From Glandiceps talaboti (Eukaryota; Hemichordata; Enteropneusta; Spengelidae), in NCBI RefSeq assembly GCF_964340395.1, contig NC_135567.1, positions 10,734,484 through 10,744,483 on the forward strand: a stretch of 10,000 nt of DNA, given 5' to 3'. Made by a program: the position numbers and the translations under genes. Below are positions 1 through 6,377 of this stretch, piece after piece. Within the stretch, counting starts at the first letter, position 1. Every line of letters begins with the position of its first letter. Under the pieces are notes generated by a model. It did not search any database. It was not told the origin of the DNA and was given only the letters and a program-made list of their open reading frames with translations.

Positions 1-345
1 ATATATATATATCATGGCAATTTTCGTGTAGTATCATGTTTGTAAATATAAACAATATGAATATCCAAAGTGCATATAATGCAAATGAGTTGTTCATAAA
101 CTTAGAAGTTAAATTATATGCAAATTAATTACCACACTAACACACGTCGAGGCAGGTATGCAGGGATAGTCTTCAGCAGAGGTTGCATTCAATACGTTAC
201 TCTAATGTCATAAAAAATCGATCTATCACTCGATCATTAAATCAACTGATTATTGTTCATCAGTTTGATCTACAATCAACATATCAATACCCCAGTCAAG
301 TTCAACCACTTAGTCATTGTTTCCGATCTAAACTCTATCTAAAAA

Positions 346-436
346 CAATCAGCCAATCAGAGACAGTCAATAAAATACATTATTTTACACATAGACCCTC
401 ATATTGCCAGGGTATGACATCACAGTCCATATATAT
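346..436 (+). promoter_or_regulatory. CCAAT / CRE-like / TATA-like motif cluster, upstream copy
   Basis: The 16-mer CAATCAGCCAATCAGA lies at 346-361 and contains a CCAAT box. It is followed by the CRE-like TGACATCA at 415-422 and an AT-rich TATATAT run at about 430-436. The same 16-mer and the same motif order recur about 290 bp downstream. Motif order is the only evidence; no transcript start is known, and a repeated element could produce the same pattern. Promoter function is inferred. Confidence 0.25.
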
Positions 437-694
437 CATATTACTGTACTTCTGACGTACTATTAGTCTTACTGCTAGACGTTCGGGCTTTAATTCTTCC
501 TATACGATAAGTGAAAGAAGTTCGCAGTGTGGGCTTGTCCGAACGTGTTCACCGTACCCTCGTATTGTTATCGTATATTGTTTCGGAAGAACACCCGAGG
601 ACTAGCAGCTGGACGAACGTACTATATGATCGGAACAATCAGCCAATCAGATTACGTTACCTTTGACGTCAGAAGTATATAATTATAATATGAT
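435..694. repeat. Nested inverted repeat, probable foldback/MITE-like element
   Basis: Outer arms: ATCATATTA (435-443) with TAATATGAT (686-694), and ACTTCTGACGT (448-458) with ACGTCAGAAGT (666-676), both perfect. Inner arms: 472-510 (CTGCTAG... ending TATACGATAA) pair imperfectly with 568-608 (TTATCGTATA... ending CTAGCAG). The region between is a loop of about 57 bp. The right half has extra sequence, including the CCAAT 16-mer. No coding capacity is seen. The structure fits a decayed foldback or miniature inverted-repeat element. No clear target-site duplication was identified, so the ends are approximate. Confidence 0.5.
636..683 (+). promoter_or_regulatory. CCAAT box, perfect CRE and TATA-like box
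   Basis: CAATCAGCCAATCAGA at 636-651 contains a CCAAT box. A perfect palindromic CRE, TGACGTCA, lies at 664-671, and TATATAAT follows at 676-683. The spacing (CCAAT to TATA about 30 bp, CRE between them) suits a compact polymerase II promoter with initiation near 705-715. It is about 420 bp upstream of the first recognised coding exon, so it could serve a 5' exon of the ligand gene. Against this, it lies inside an inverted-repeat structure and no signal-peptide exon is visible downstream. NF-Y and CREB/ATF binding is known for such motifs; use here is inferred. Confidence 0.35.
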
Positions 695-827
695 CGGATT
701 GTGTTTAAGCTTTAACATCACTTTAAAATCATAATTTTGTAAGGAATACAATTTTAGTTTGCAAGTACTAAGACAAATCAGAAATATGGTTTCCTTTTTT
801 AATTTATGAATATTGGACGTGGTCACC

Positions 828-828
<1 letters not shown>

Positions 829-925
<97 letters not shown>
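829..925 (+). repeat. (CAA)n trinucleotide microsatellite
   Basis: About 31 uninterrupted CAA units run from 831 to 924. The block opens long runs of Leu on the minus strand and Gln, Asn or Thr on the plus strand. These are artefacts of the repeat with no gene context on either side. The absence of interruptions suggests a young and probably length-polymorphic tract. Confidence 0.95.
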
Positions 926-1126
926 TTGCTAGGAAGCTACATCTTGACACTGTGGCATAGTTAGCCTGCTTCAAGTAGACATACTGTGGCCACAAGGCGA
1001 AAGGAATTTGACTGTAAGAGTGGTTTGATATGTGGTACTAATCTCTCAAACTTTCGGTTCCCTCGTCTTATTGCAGCTAAGTTAGTTTTCATTGTAAATG
1101 TATTAATATTTTTTTTATATTAACAG

Positions 1127-1284
1127 TTCCCTTGCAAAGTGCGGAGTGGAGCTGTCATAGAAGTGTTCTTAGATCACTATGACAACAGTGATGAAGAAAT
1201 TCACGATGGCTCTTGTTGTGATCCCTTCTGTGTTGGCAGCTGTGACGTCAAACTTTCTCTCTGCATAGAGCATAAAGATGCCAC
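1127..1284 (+). CDS. Notch-ligand-like gene, exon encoding start of MNNL (C2-like) domain
   Basis: This is an internal exon of a DSL-family ligand, residues 1-52 plus two bases of codon 53. It is preceded by TATTAACAG, and an in-frame TAA at 1121 shows that the acceptor must be used. It ends at donor AC|GTATGT. The translation opens FPCKVRSGAVIEVFL and continues to HDGSCCD, then CDVKLSLCIEHKDA. This follows the MNNL signature of Delta and Jagged: a hydrophobic beta strand, an NCC-type double cysteine, then C-x(4,5)-hydrophobic-C before a basic stretch. In known ligands this C2-like region binds membranes and contributes to Notch binding. Another donor at 1289 (TAT|GTAATG) would read into a stop in the next exon, so 1284 is preferred. 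The upstream signal-peptide exon is missing from view. Confidence 0.8.
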
Positions 1285-1309
1285 GTATGTAATGCATTGT
1301 ATCTTGGTA

Positions 1310-1342
1310 GTGTGTGTATGTGTGTGTGTGAGTGTGTGTGTG

Positions 1343-1374
<32 letters not shown>

Positions 1375-1400
1375 CGTGTGTGTGTGTGTGTGTGTGCATG
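1310..1400 (+). repeat. (TG)n microsatellite
   Basis: An interrupted TG dinucleotide tract begins about 26 bases after the exon donor at 1285. Interruptions are TA, GAG and CG steps. Transcribed, it is a UG-rich tract of about 90 nt inside the first visible intron. It produces false cysteine/valine-rich frames on the plus strand and His/Thr frames on the minus strand. Confidence 0.95.
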
Positions 1401-1442
1401 CGGGATAGGGTGTATTTGTACCTCTAAGTCTCCACAGGGAAC

Positions 1443-1469
1443 TTTTTTTTTTTTTTTTTTTTTTTTTTT
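1443..1469 (+). repeat. Poly(T) run, 27 bases
   Basis: An uninterrupted run of 27 T lies directly before the palindrome at 1473-1514. Seen from the minus strand it is a poly(A) run of 27. It may therefore be the tail of a minus-oriented retroposed sequence lying to its right. No target-site duplication was recognised, so this origin is only a possibility. Confidence 0.95.
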
Positions 1470-1472
1470 GTA

Positions 1473-1514
1473 CTTCCTAGTGCTAGGATGTGGCCACATC
1501 CTAGTGCTAGGAAG
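1473..1514. repeat. 42-bp near-perfect palindrome
   Basis: CTTCCTAGTGCTAGGATGTGG is followed immediately by its near-perfect reverse complement, with the centre at 1493/1494 (TGG|CCA). The only departures from symmetry are two TG dinucleotides facing each other (1481-1482 and 1505-1506). In RNA these would form U:G wobbles, so the transcript could pair along its length apart from the small loop at the centre. Each arm also contains the direct repeat CTAGTGCTAG. There is no coding role. Confidence 0.85.
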
Positions 1515-1561
1515 AAGGGCATAGTTATGTTCCAGCTGTGTGCCTCACAGTCCTGTTACAG

Positions 1562-1607
1562 GGTATTTTTTTCCACAGCCCTGGTACATGGTTGTGAAAA
1601 ATATGCC
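1562..1607 (+). repeat. Imperfect hairpin
   Basis: Arm 1562-1580 (GGTATTTTTTTCCACAGCC) pairs imperfectly with 1590-1607 (GGTTGTGAAAAATATGCC) around a loop of about 9 nt. It is the second of three hairpins within 170 bp. It probably belongs to the same small repeat element as its neighbours. Confidence 0.55.
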
Positions 1608-1610
1608 TGT

Positions 1611-1640
1611 TGCATGGATGTGGAATACCACATTTGTGCA
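1611..1640 (+). repeat. 30-nt hairpin with only G:U exceptions
   Basis: TGCATGGATGTGG (1611-1623), an AATA loop and CCACATTTGTGCA (1628-1640) form a 13-bp stem. Its three non-Watson-Crick positions are all G:U pairs in RNA. It lies 3' of two other hairpins. It is too short and too isolated to call a microRNA precursor. Confidence 0.6.
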
Positions 1641-1672
1641 TCGTGGGTGGGAGGGTGGATGGATGGCTAGAC

Positions 1673-1704
1673 AAACAGAAAGACAGAGAGACAGAGACAG
1701 ACAT
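1673..1704 (+). repeat. Degenerate (GACA/GA)n simple repeat
   Basis: A short purine-rich tract of GACA and GAGA steps follows the hairpin cluster. A similar but longer degenerate tract occurs in the next intron near 4081-4236. Confidence 0.7.
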
Positions 1705-2374
1705 ATAAATACGTAGCTATTTCCATCACTATGTAGGGATGCAATCATTAAATTTAAACCTTTGAACCCTGGGCCCCTGCAGGGGGTCATATAGGTGAGC
1801 GTATCAGGTTACATAACACCTTTGATTCCAAACTGACCATGTTTGACCATATATAACCAAAATTTTCTGGAATCAGTGTATATCAATGATTACAAATATA
1901 TGCAAATTTTGATCATGTGATCTCATTAAATATTCAAAATGGACGCCATTACAATAAAGTTATTGAATTTCACACATGGACCCGTACACGAACGTAATAT
2001 TTAGATTATTTAGATTGTTTGTCAAATGTTTGATTTAAGTTAACAAACAACGAAGAAATTTTTTTCTTTTTACCTGAAAAAAAATCACCAAGGTACGAAA
2101 ACATGTACATGAACATAATTGATTTGATTGGTCTAACTTAAGTGAAAGAAGGTTGCTGTGCATTTGATGCACGACGAAAGCGACTAAATTAACGATTTCT
2201 ATGTATTGCTCCTCCCGGTCGCAGCGATGCCAACTCCCGCTTAGGGCCTGGGTCCCCCTAGTCGTGCTAGTCAAGCACATATTACACACACTTGGTGTGA
2301 TGTAGCTACATTAATAGCATCGTTTGTTGCGATTTTGAGGGTATTTTCTTCTGTTGTTTTTCGGTCTGATGTTT

Positions 2375-2408
2375 TACTGGACGCAAACGTTACAATTCCA
2401 GTAACGTT
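2375..2408 (+). repeat. Two mutually exclusive short hairpins
   Basis: AACGTTAC (2386-2393) is perfectly complementary to GTAACGTT (2401-2408). TACTGG (2375-2380) is complementary to CCAGTA (2398-2403), which overlaps the second arm, so only one can form at a time. The pairing is visible, but chance cannot be excluded in AT-rich DNA. Confidence 0.4.
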
Positions 2409-3440
2409 AAACGCAACTAGATGAGATCACGCTGAAAACGTGAGCAAGATGTCAGCATACTAACCGTTTGAAATTGCTGATTTTGTCGATTTTGACGGGA
2501 TTGGGTACCTCTGAAGATCTGAACAGATCCCGTAAACTCCGTATTTAATGTTGGAGTTGGAAAATGTCCGATCTTTTGGCAGGCAAGGCGTAATTTAACA
2601 GAAAAATCCGCCCAACTTTGCGATTCATATCTGAATCACTTTCGTCTATTTGCGTTAACTGTAGGATTGTACCGTTTGCTTCCAGTTAAACATTGGAATG
2701 AAAAAGCAAAAAATAGAAGAAAAAACCCCAACAATTACCACAAATGCTACAGGTATTGCAGCTAGGTGTGATTACCAATAAGTGCACGTCATTGTCTGGT
2801 GCTGTTCCCGACCGACCGAGGTCCGGCTCGCCCGAACCCATCCCAAGTATGTCCGATAAAACATATAAAAGGTAAATCGAAATCCTGTTTTACTGTTCAT
2901 AAGTAGATACTTAAAGCCTGTGGGCTGTCCGCTTAAAATCTAATACTACTTTAAGACCACAGTTTGACCTGCACAATTCAACAACGTACGCATTGTCCCA
3001 ACTAGTTTGTAAGATACTATGTGGCGGGCTCCCTAACGCATTGGTCCAAATCTCTGTGTTGCAAGGAGAAGGCCATTGAGGGCGGAAAGACATGACGTAT
3101 CGCATTTGAGTCAAATTACAACCAGAATCAGAAATACAAATGTTCGTATATCATTTGTTATTAATAACGTAATACTTGCTTAATTACCAAAATGCATTAA
3201 TTATGCAAATGAGTCTATCAATATATGTACAAAACTGTAAGCCATAATTTTATATAATTTGACACATGCTTTCGTGATGACACAGCACGTGGTCTATAAA
3301 GCTGAATTACTGGCGTAGATTTGAGTTTTAATTTGCAAACTCTTCAATTAATCTTTAAATTCCATAGAGAGAGCAACGTATTTCAATATCTTCAAAGTCT
3401 TTCCCAGTGATGTAAGAAATACTATCTAATTTCTCCTCAG

Positions 3441-3591
3441 AGGAGATAGTGATTATAACTTTGGAAGCCATTGTCTTGTACAATATTCAACGGGTGAGAT
3501 ATTTTCGAACAGGAATTCGTTTGATTTCCCACATCCAACCATACCTGGCAATGTTCCCAACCCTTTCTCTCTGACGGTGAGCAGCTATAAA
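3441..3591 (+). CDS. Notch-ligand-like gene, middle MNNL exon
   Basis: This exon completes codon 53 (Thr) and encodes residues 54-103. It begins GDSDYNFGSH and ends LTVSSYK, at the consensus donor AAA|GTGAGT in phase 0. The FGS motif followed by an SNRNSFDF-like stretch and PNPFSLT matches the Delta/Jagged MNNL pattern (C-x-F/YGS ... NSF ... PFSF). Here the cysteine lies after FGSH rather than before it. The frame is open only with the phase inherited from the previous exon, which supports the splice. A second donor 15 bases earlier (ACG|GTGAGC at 3577) is also phase 0 and would remove VSSYK. The longer form is preferred because its donor matches the consensus better. Confidence 0.75.
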
Positions 3592-3704
3592 GTGAGTATT
3601 AATTTATTCATATTTTGTTGTTCTCAATCATAAACACTAGGCTAGAATTGTACAGAAATACCGACACACAAGTTAAGACGACAAAACTAGAGAGCTACTA
3701 GATA

Positions 3705-3798
3705 GTGTGTGTATGTATGTATGTATGTATGTATGTATGTATGTATGTATGTATGTATGTATGTATGTATGTATGTATGTATGCATGTATGCATGTGT
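3705..3798 (+). repeat. (GTAT)n tetranucleotide microsatellite
   Basis: GTAT units run from 3711 almost uninterrupted to about 3780, then degenerate into ATGC and GTGT steps. The motif is the reverse complement of the CATA repeat about 150 bp downstream. The cysteine/tyrosine/valine-rich frames here are repeat artefacts. Confidence 0.95.
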
Positions 3799-3800
3799 GG

Positions 3801-3869
<69 letters not shown>
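3799..3869 (+). repeat. (GA)n / (GACA)n microsatellite
   Basis: The tract is a purine-rich GA tract interrupted by two clusters of GACA units. It separates the two complementary tetranucleotide blocks. GA runs of this kind can adopt triplex or other non-B forms; that is general knowledge, not shown here. Confidence 0.95.
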
Positions 3870-3947
3870 AAAGGACATTCGAAGTCAAATACATAAAGTA
3901 TACAATTGCAGACAAACAACCATGAAAAATAATACAGAATAAGAGAG

Positions 3948-4068
3948 ACATACATACATACATACATACATACATACATCCGTACATACATACATACATA
4001 CATACATACATACATACATACATAAATACATACATATATACATACATACACACATACATACATATATA
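3948..4068 (+). repeat. (CATA)n tetranucleotide microsatellite
   Basis: About 120 bp of CATA units with occasional substitutions (CCGT, AAAT, TATA steps). It is the reverse complement of the GTAT block at 3705-3798, so the two could pair as arms of a long intronic hairpin. Confidence 0.95.
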
Positions 4069-4080
4069 CCAGGCAACTGG

Positions 4081-4236
4081 GAGACAGACACACATAGGCA
4101 GAGATGTATGCGGATGGAAAGACATTCTAACAGCGAGCCATCCAGCCAGACAGGCAAACAAACAGACAGGCAGACTGACAGAGGGACAGGCAGAGAGACA
4201 GACTGAGAGACAGACAGAGAGAGAGACAGATATATA
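4081..4236 (+). repeat. Degenerate (GACA/GGCA)n simple repeat
   Basis: A diverged purine-rich tract of GACA, GGCA and GAGA steps follows the CATA block. It has more substitutions than its neighbours, so it is probably older. Confidence 0.8.
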
Positions 4237-4349
4237 AGAAAGATATCAGACAGGCAGAAAGATTTTTGTTTATGTTGAATAGGGTAGGGATCAATCTTTA
4301 TACTGAAACTGCATGTTATTGGCGAAAACGTTTGGATACCATTTCCCTG

Positions 4350-4410
4350 CATTTCCTTCATTCAGGAAAGGAAATACGAGTGACCTAAGGGGCCATGTCA
4401 ATTTGAGTCA
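4350..4410 (+). mobile_element. Partial copy of the 9014-9179 foldback element
   Basis: Positions 4373-4394 are identical over 22 bases to 9061-9082, including the core GAGTGACCTAAGG. Weaker similarity continues on both sides: CCTTCATTCAGG on the left matches the arm sequence CTTCGTTCGGCC, and TCAATTTGAGTC on the right resembles TCACTACTCGTC. Only one arm is present, so this is a truncated or decayed copy inside the intron, 80 bp before the next exon. Confidence 0.6.
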
Positions 4411-4489
4411 AAGACAAAACACTCATTAGTTTATTAGTATATTTTTTCTGTAATGAAGTAAGTAATATTAACATATTTATCTACGATAG

Positions 4490-4650
4490 GGTGGTATTAC
4501 ATTCAAAGCCAAGGCGTGGGAATATGATTCGGTGACGTCATCGGACCTTATCGATTTATATCGGCTGGAAGTGACGCGAAATGTTGCAAAGAATTCTGGG
4601 AGTGCAAGTTGGAGTTCTGTTTATACCGTTGATGGTGATAAAAATTCTTG
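4490..4650 (+). CDS. Notch-ligand-like gene, last MNNL exon
   Basis: Residues 104-156 plus two bases of Trp157. The translation begins GGITFKAKAWEYDS and contains DLIDLYRLEV, then SWSSVYTVDGDKNSW. This follows the second half of the MNNL region in Delta and Jagged: a hydrophobic strand ending in EAW or similar, an LI/I motif, then a W-containing segment before the strand leading into DSL. It fits phase 0 on the left. On the right, TG|GTTAGT joins to G at 5341 to form Trp. The acceptor (CTACGATAG) is weak. The identification rests on phase, position and strand pattern rather than on strongly conserved residues. Confidence 0.7.
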
Positions 4651-5340
4651 GTTAGTATTCAATAATATAATGATGTTTTACGTAGATTTATCAAATAATT
4701 GAAATAATGAATTGCGTTTGCGTTCAGTTTAAATGAAAACACTTCATAATTAAATATGCGCCATTTTCTTGCCCTGTTGCTTGAAATTAGTTGTTGTAAT
4801 ACTAAACTCATATCCTGTTTACGTTACTTCGAGATTCTATACTCTATTAAAAACTGTTAATTATGGAAATTACAAATTTTGTCTATTGCTTAATATGGTT
4901 GACCATAGTGTCCAGAAGGTCTCTTCTGGCAGATATTCATTTTGTGAGTGTTTCCCAAGCCTTTAGGAAAGGCACAAAAGTATGAAATCAGACCCAATTT
5001 GTATGATTCTCATCACTGTCCACCTTCGAATTCAGGGTTAAAACGGTTTGCTATCCCTTAGCTACTATCGCTGTGACCAAGCAAGCTCTCATCTAACAGT
5101 CACACCACTGGTAACATCATATACGGCTCATATGCAGTCTTTTATCCTCATCTCGCCTTGTGTTTTACCATATCAAGTCAAATCATGGGCATATGTGTAA
5201 GCCCCGGATGTTGAACAAAGGTCATGTCATCACTTCATATTAAAGATCATCGCTTGATAACACTCGATTCAGGCATTCAACTTTGCATCTTAAGTATTGA
5301 TATGCATGACTAAAACACAAATATTTTGCGTTCATTCTAG
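4651..5340 (+). other. Intron before the DSL exon
   Basis: The donor is GTTAGT; the acceptor is GCGTTCATTCTAG. The 690 bases are AT-rich unique-looking sequence. An open frame of 65 codons at 4769-4966 shows no recognisable domain. I see no repeat, RNA gene or additional exon in this stretch. Confidence 0.75.
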
Positions 5341-5603
5341 GATGACATTTCAATTTAAGGCGTACTGTGAAGCCAACTTTTTCGGTCCATCGTGTGAAAC
5401 ATACTGTGTGGCAAAGAATTCAGACAGCAGTGGTCATTATACTTGCGACGTAAACACCGGAAGTCGTGACTGCCATCCTGGTTGGACCGGAAGCTATTGT
5501 AAAACCAACTATGACGAGTGTTCAAGCAACCCTTGCCAACATGGCGGCATTTGCACTGATGGCATTGATGAATACACCTGTTCTTGTGCACCTGGTTATA
5601 CAG
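5341..5603 (+). CDS. Notch-ligand-like gene, DSL domain plus first EGF
   Basis: Residues 158-244 plus one base of Gly245. The DSL domain spans about residues 166-210 with six cysteines (166, 175, 179, 192, 201, 210), [15 protein letters not shown] and the closing GWTGSYC. DSL is the module that binds Notch EGF11-12 from a neighbouring cell. It is preceded by FQFKAYC, the usual last strand of MNNL. Immediately after it comes a canonical EGF ([15 protein letters not shown] ... [12 protein letters not shown]) split by the intron between its fifth and sixth cysteines. The two atypical EGFs normally next to DSL are absent, and the loop 180-187 (VAKNSDSS) differs from the family's RPRDDxF. The EGF carries an O-glucose-type site CSSNPC. 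The donor ACAG|GTAAG is strong. Confidence 0.93.
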
Positions 5604-6377
5604 GTAAGATAACATGCTATTTGTTTTCAAAAATTTAATGATTTAGAGAAATATGAGAAAATGAGAAAATAAGAAAAATTGTGTTATGTTCACCAAGAAC
5701 AAAATAGCTGTATGAAACTTGCCCACTACATTTAAACTTGATTACGTTAATTATCCTTAAAACGTTTAGGAGGCGCCTAAATTCATTTTTCTAACACCAT
5801 TCCAACTTTTCTTCACAAAAAAATGAACATCTGGAACGTAATCCTCTTAGTAAGGCGTTTATCTTTGTTTGTCACTCCACATTTACCTGTCAAGCTGTAC
5901 TTGATTTAGATTTGCCAAAGTTGTCGATTATGGCTTCATTTGCTAATTATTTGAAGAGCTTTTTTACAACATGCCACCTTCATCGTGTTTCAATTTTGTC
6001 AGATTTTGATTATCCGAACAAATTTCAGACTGCCATTTGTATTCAGACAAATGATGTTTACTTGAATTTTAGTGATATATTTATTTCAATGAAATGTCTA
6101 ACAGTCTGTGTTTCTTCAAGGGGTTTACATAATACATTTGATAAATTTCTGATTTTTAATTCAAATTTCTGACAATGCAAAGACATTTTGGATCGCCTAC
6201 TCAGATTAACTAATTGTAGTGTGATATCGCAAGACTAAATTGTTCAGTTCTTGCAGTTTCTTCCCACCTCCCCTAGATTTTTCATTTTTTAAATAGCCAT
6301 TTGTTTGATTATCCGGTCACATTTAGAACCTTCAACCACATTTGGAAGATGGGGGTGTTTTTTTTTATCTATTGCAG
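5604..6377 (+). other. Intron inside the first EGF repeat
   Basis: The donor is GTAAGA; the acceptor is a strong T-rich tract ending ATCTATTGCAG. It splits a Gly codon (G|GT, phase 1) between the fifth and sixth EGF cysteines. The 774 bases are AT-rich, and an 86-codon open frame at 5912-6172 is compositionally intronic with no recognisable domain. No repeats were recognised. Confidence 0.85.

Larger units (their letters stand above)
1..1126. other. Upstream non-coding region (5' flank or upstream intron)
   Basis: No coding exon can be supported here. The stretch ends at the acceptor TATTAACAG just before the first recognised exon, with a T-rich tract and a possible TTAAT branch site. The expected signal-peptide exon of a secreted Notch ligand was looked for between 700 and 1126 and not found: the ATGs near 786 and 808 lead to a quick stop or into the CAA repeat. 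The first exon is therefore probably left of the window. The region is AT-rich. It begins with (AT)6 and contains octamer-like ATGCAAAT sites at 79-86 and 118-125, promoter-like motifs, an inverted repeat and a CAA microsatellite, listed separately. Confidence 0.6.
1285..3440 (+). other. Intron between MNNL exons
   Basis: The donor is GTATGT; the acceptor is TTTCTCCTCAG with a possible TCTAAT branch site about 12 bases upstream. Leaving two bases of a codon on the left and supplying one on the right (AC+A, Thr) keeps the frame open. The 2156 bases contain a TG tract, T27, a hairpin cluster, a PstI-centred palindrome CCCCTGCAGGGG at 1774-1785, and an AT-rich remainder. I see no coding exon, RNA gene or transposase fragment between 1800 and 3440. 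A TATAAAAGG at 2864-2872 and an octamer ATGCAAAT at 3203-3210 are isolated motifs without context. Confidence 0.75.
3592..4489 (+). other. Intron filled with simple repeats
   Basis: The donor is GTGAGT; the acceptor is the weak, purine-broken ATCTACGATAG. Most of the 898 bases are microsatellite (TATG, GA, CATA, GACA families), followed by a fragment of a palindromic element at about 4350-4410. No coding sequence or RNA gene is seen. Confidence 0.75.

Noticed and set aside
183-455. Plus-strand 90-codon frame
   Set aside because: Low-complexity AT-rich translation that overlaps promoter-like motifs and an inverted repeat; no family resemblance.
804-995. Minus-strand open frame with a run of about 33 leucines
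   Set aside because: It is the reverse reading of the CAA microsatellite; no domain, splice or promoter context supports a protein.
1139-1524. Cys/Val-rich and His/Thr-rich frames over the TG tract
   Set aside because: They are dinucleotide-repeat translations. Only the first part of the plus frame, up to 1284, is a real exon.
2035-2289. Minus-strand 84-codon frame inside the first intron
   Set aside because: No recognisable domain, no splice partners, and intron-like composition.
2864-2872. TATAAAAGG as a promoter
   Set aside because: It is a good TATA match, but inside an intron with no CCAAT, initiator or downstream coding exon to support it.
3673-4361. Long frames on both strands rich in MYVC, IHTY or SLSL repeats
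   Set aside because: They are translations of the intronic tetranucleotide and GA microsatellites.
5000-5110. Possible tRNA-derived SINE (sequence TTCGAATTC near 5026)
   Set aside because: No matching A box or cloverleaf could be assembled on either strand.
5355-5630. Minus-strand 91-codon frame across the DSL exon
   Set aside because: It is antisense to a clear DSL/EGF coding exon and has no recognisable domain; the Cys/His content mirrors the sense codons.
5912-6172. Plus-strand 86-codon frame in the intron before the EGF exon
   Set aside because: It lies between well-supported splice sites and has no domain or conserved pattern.
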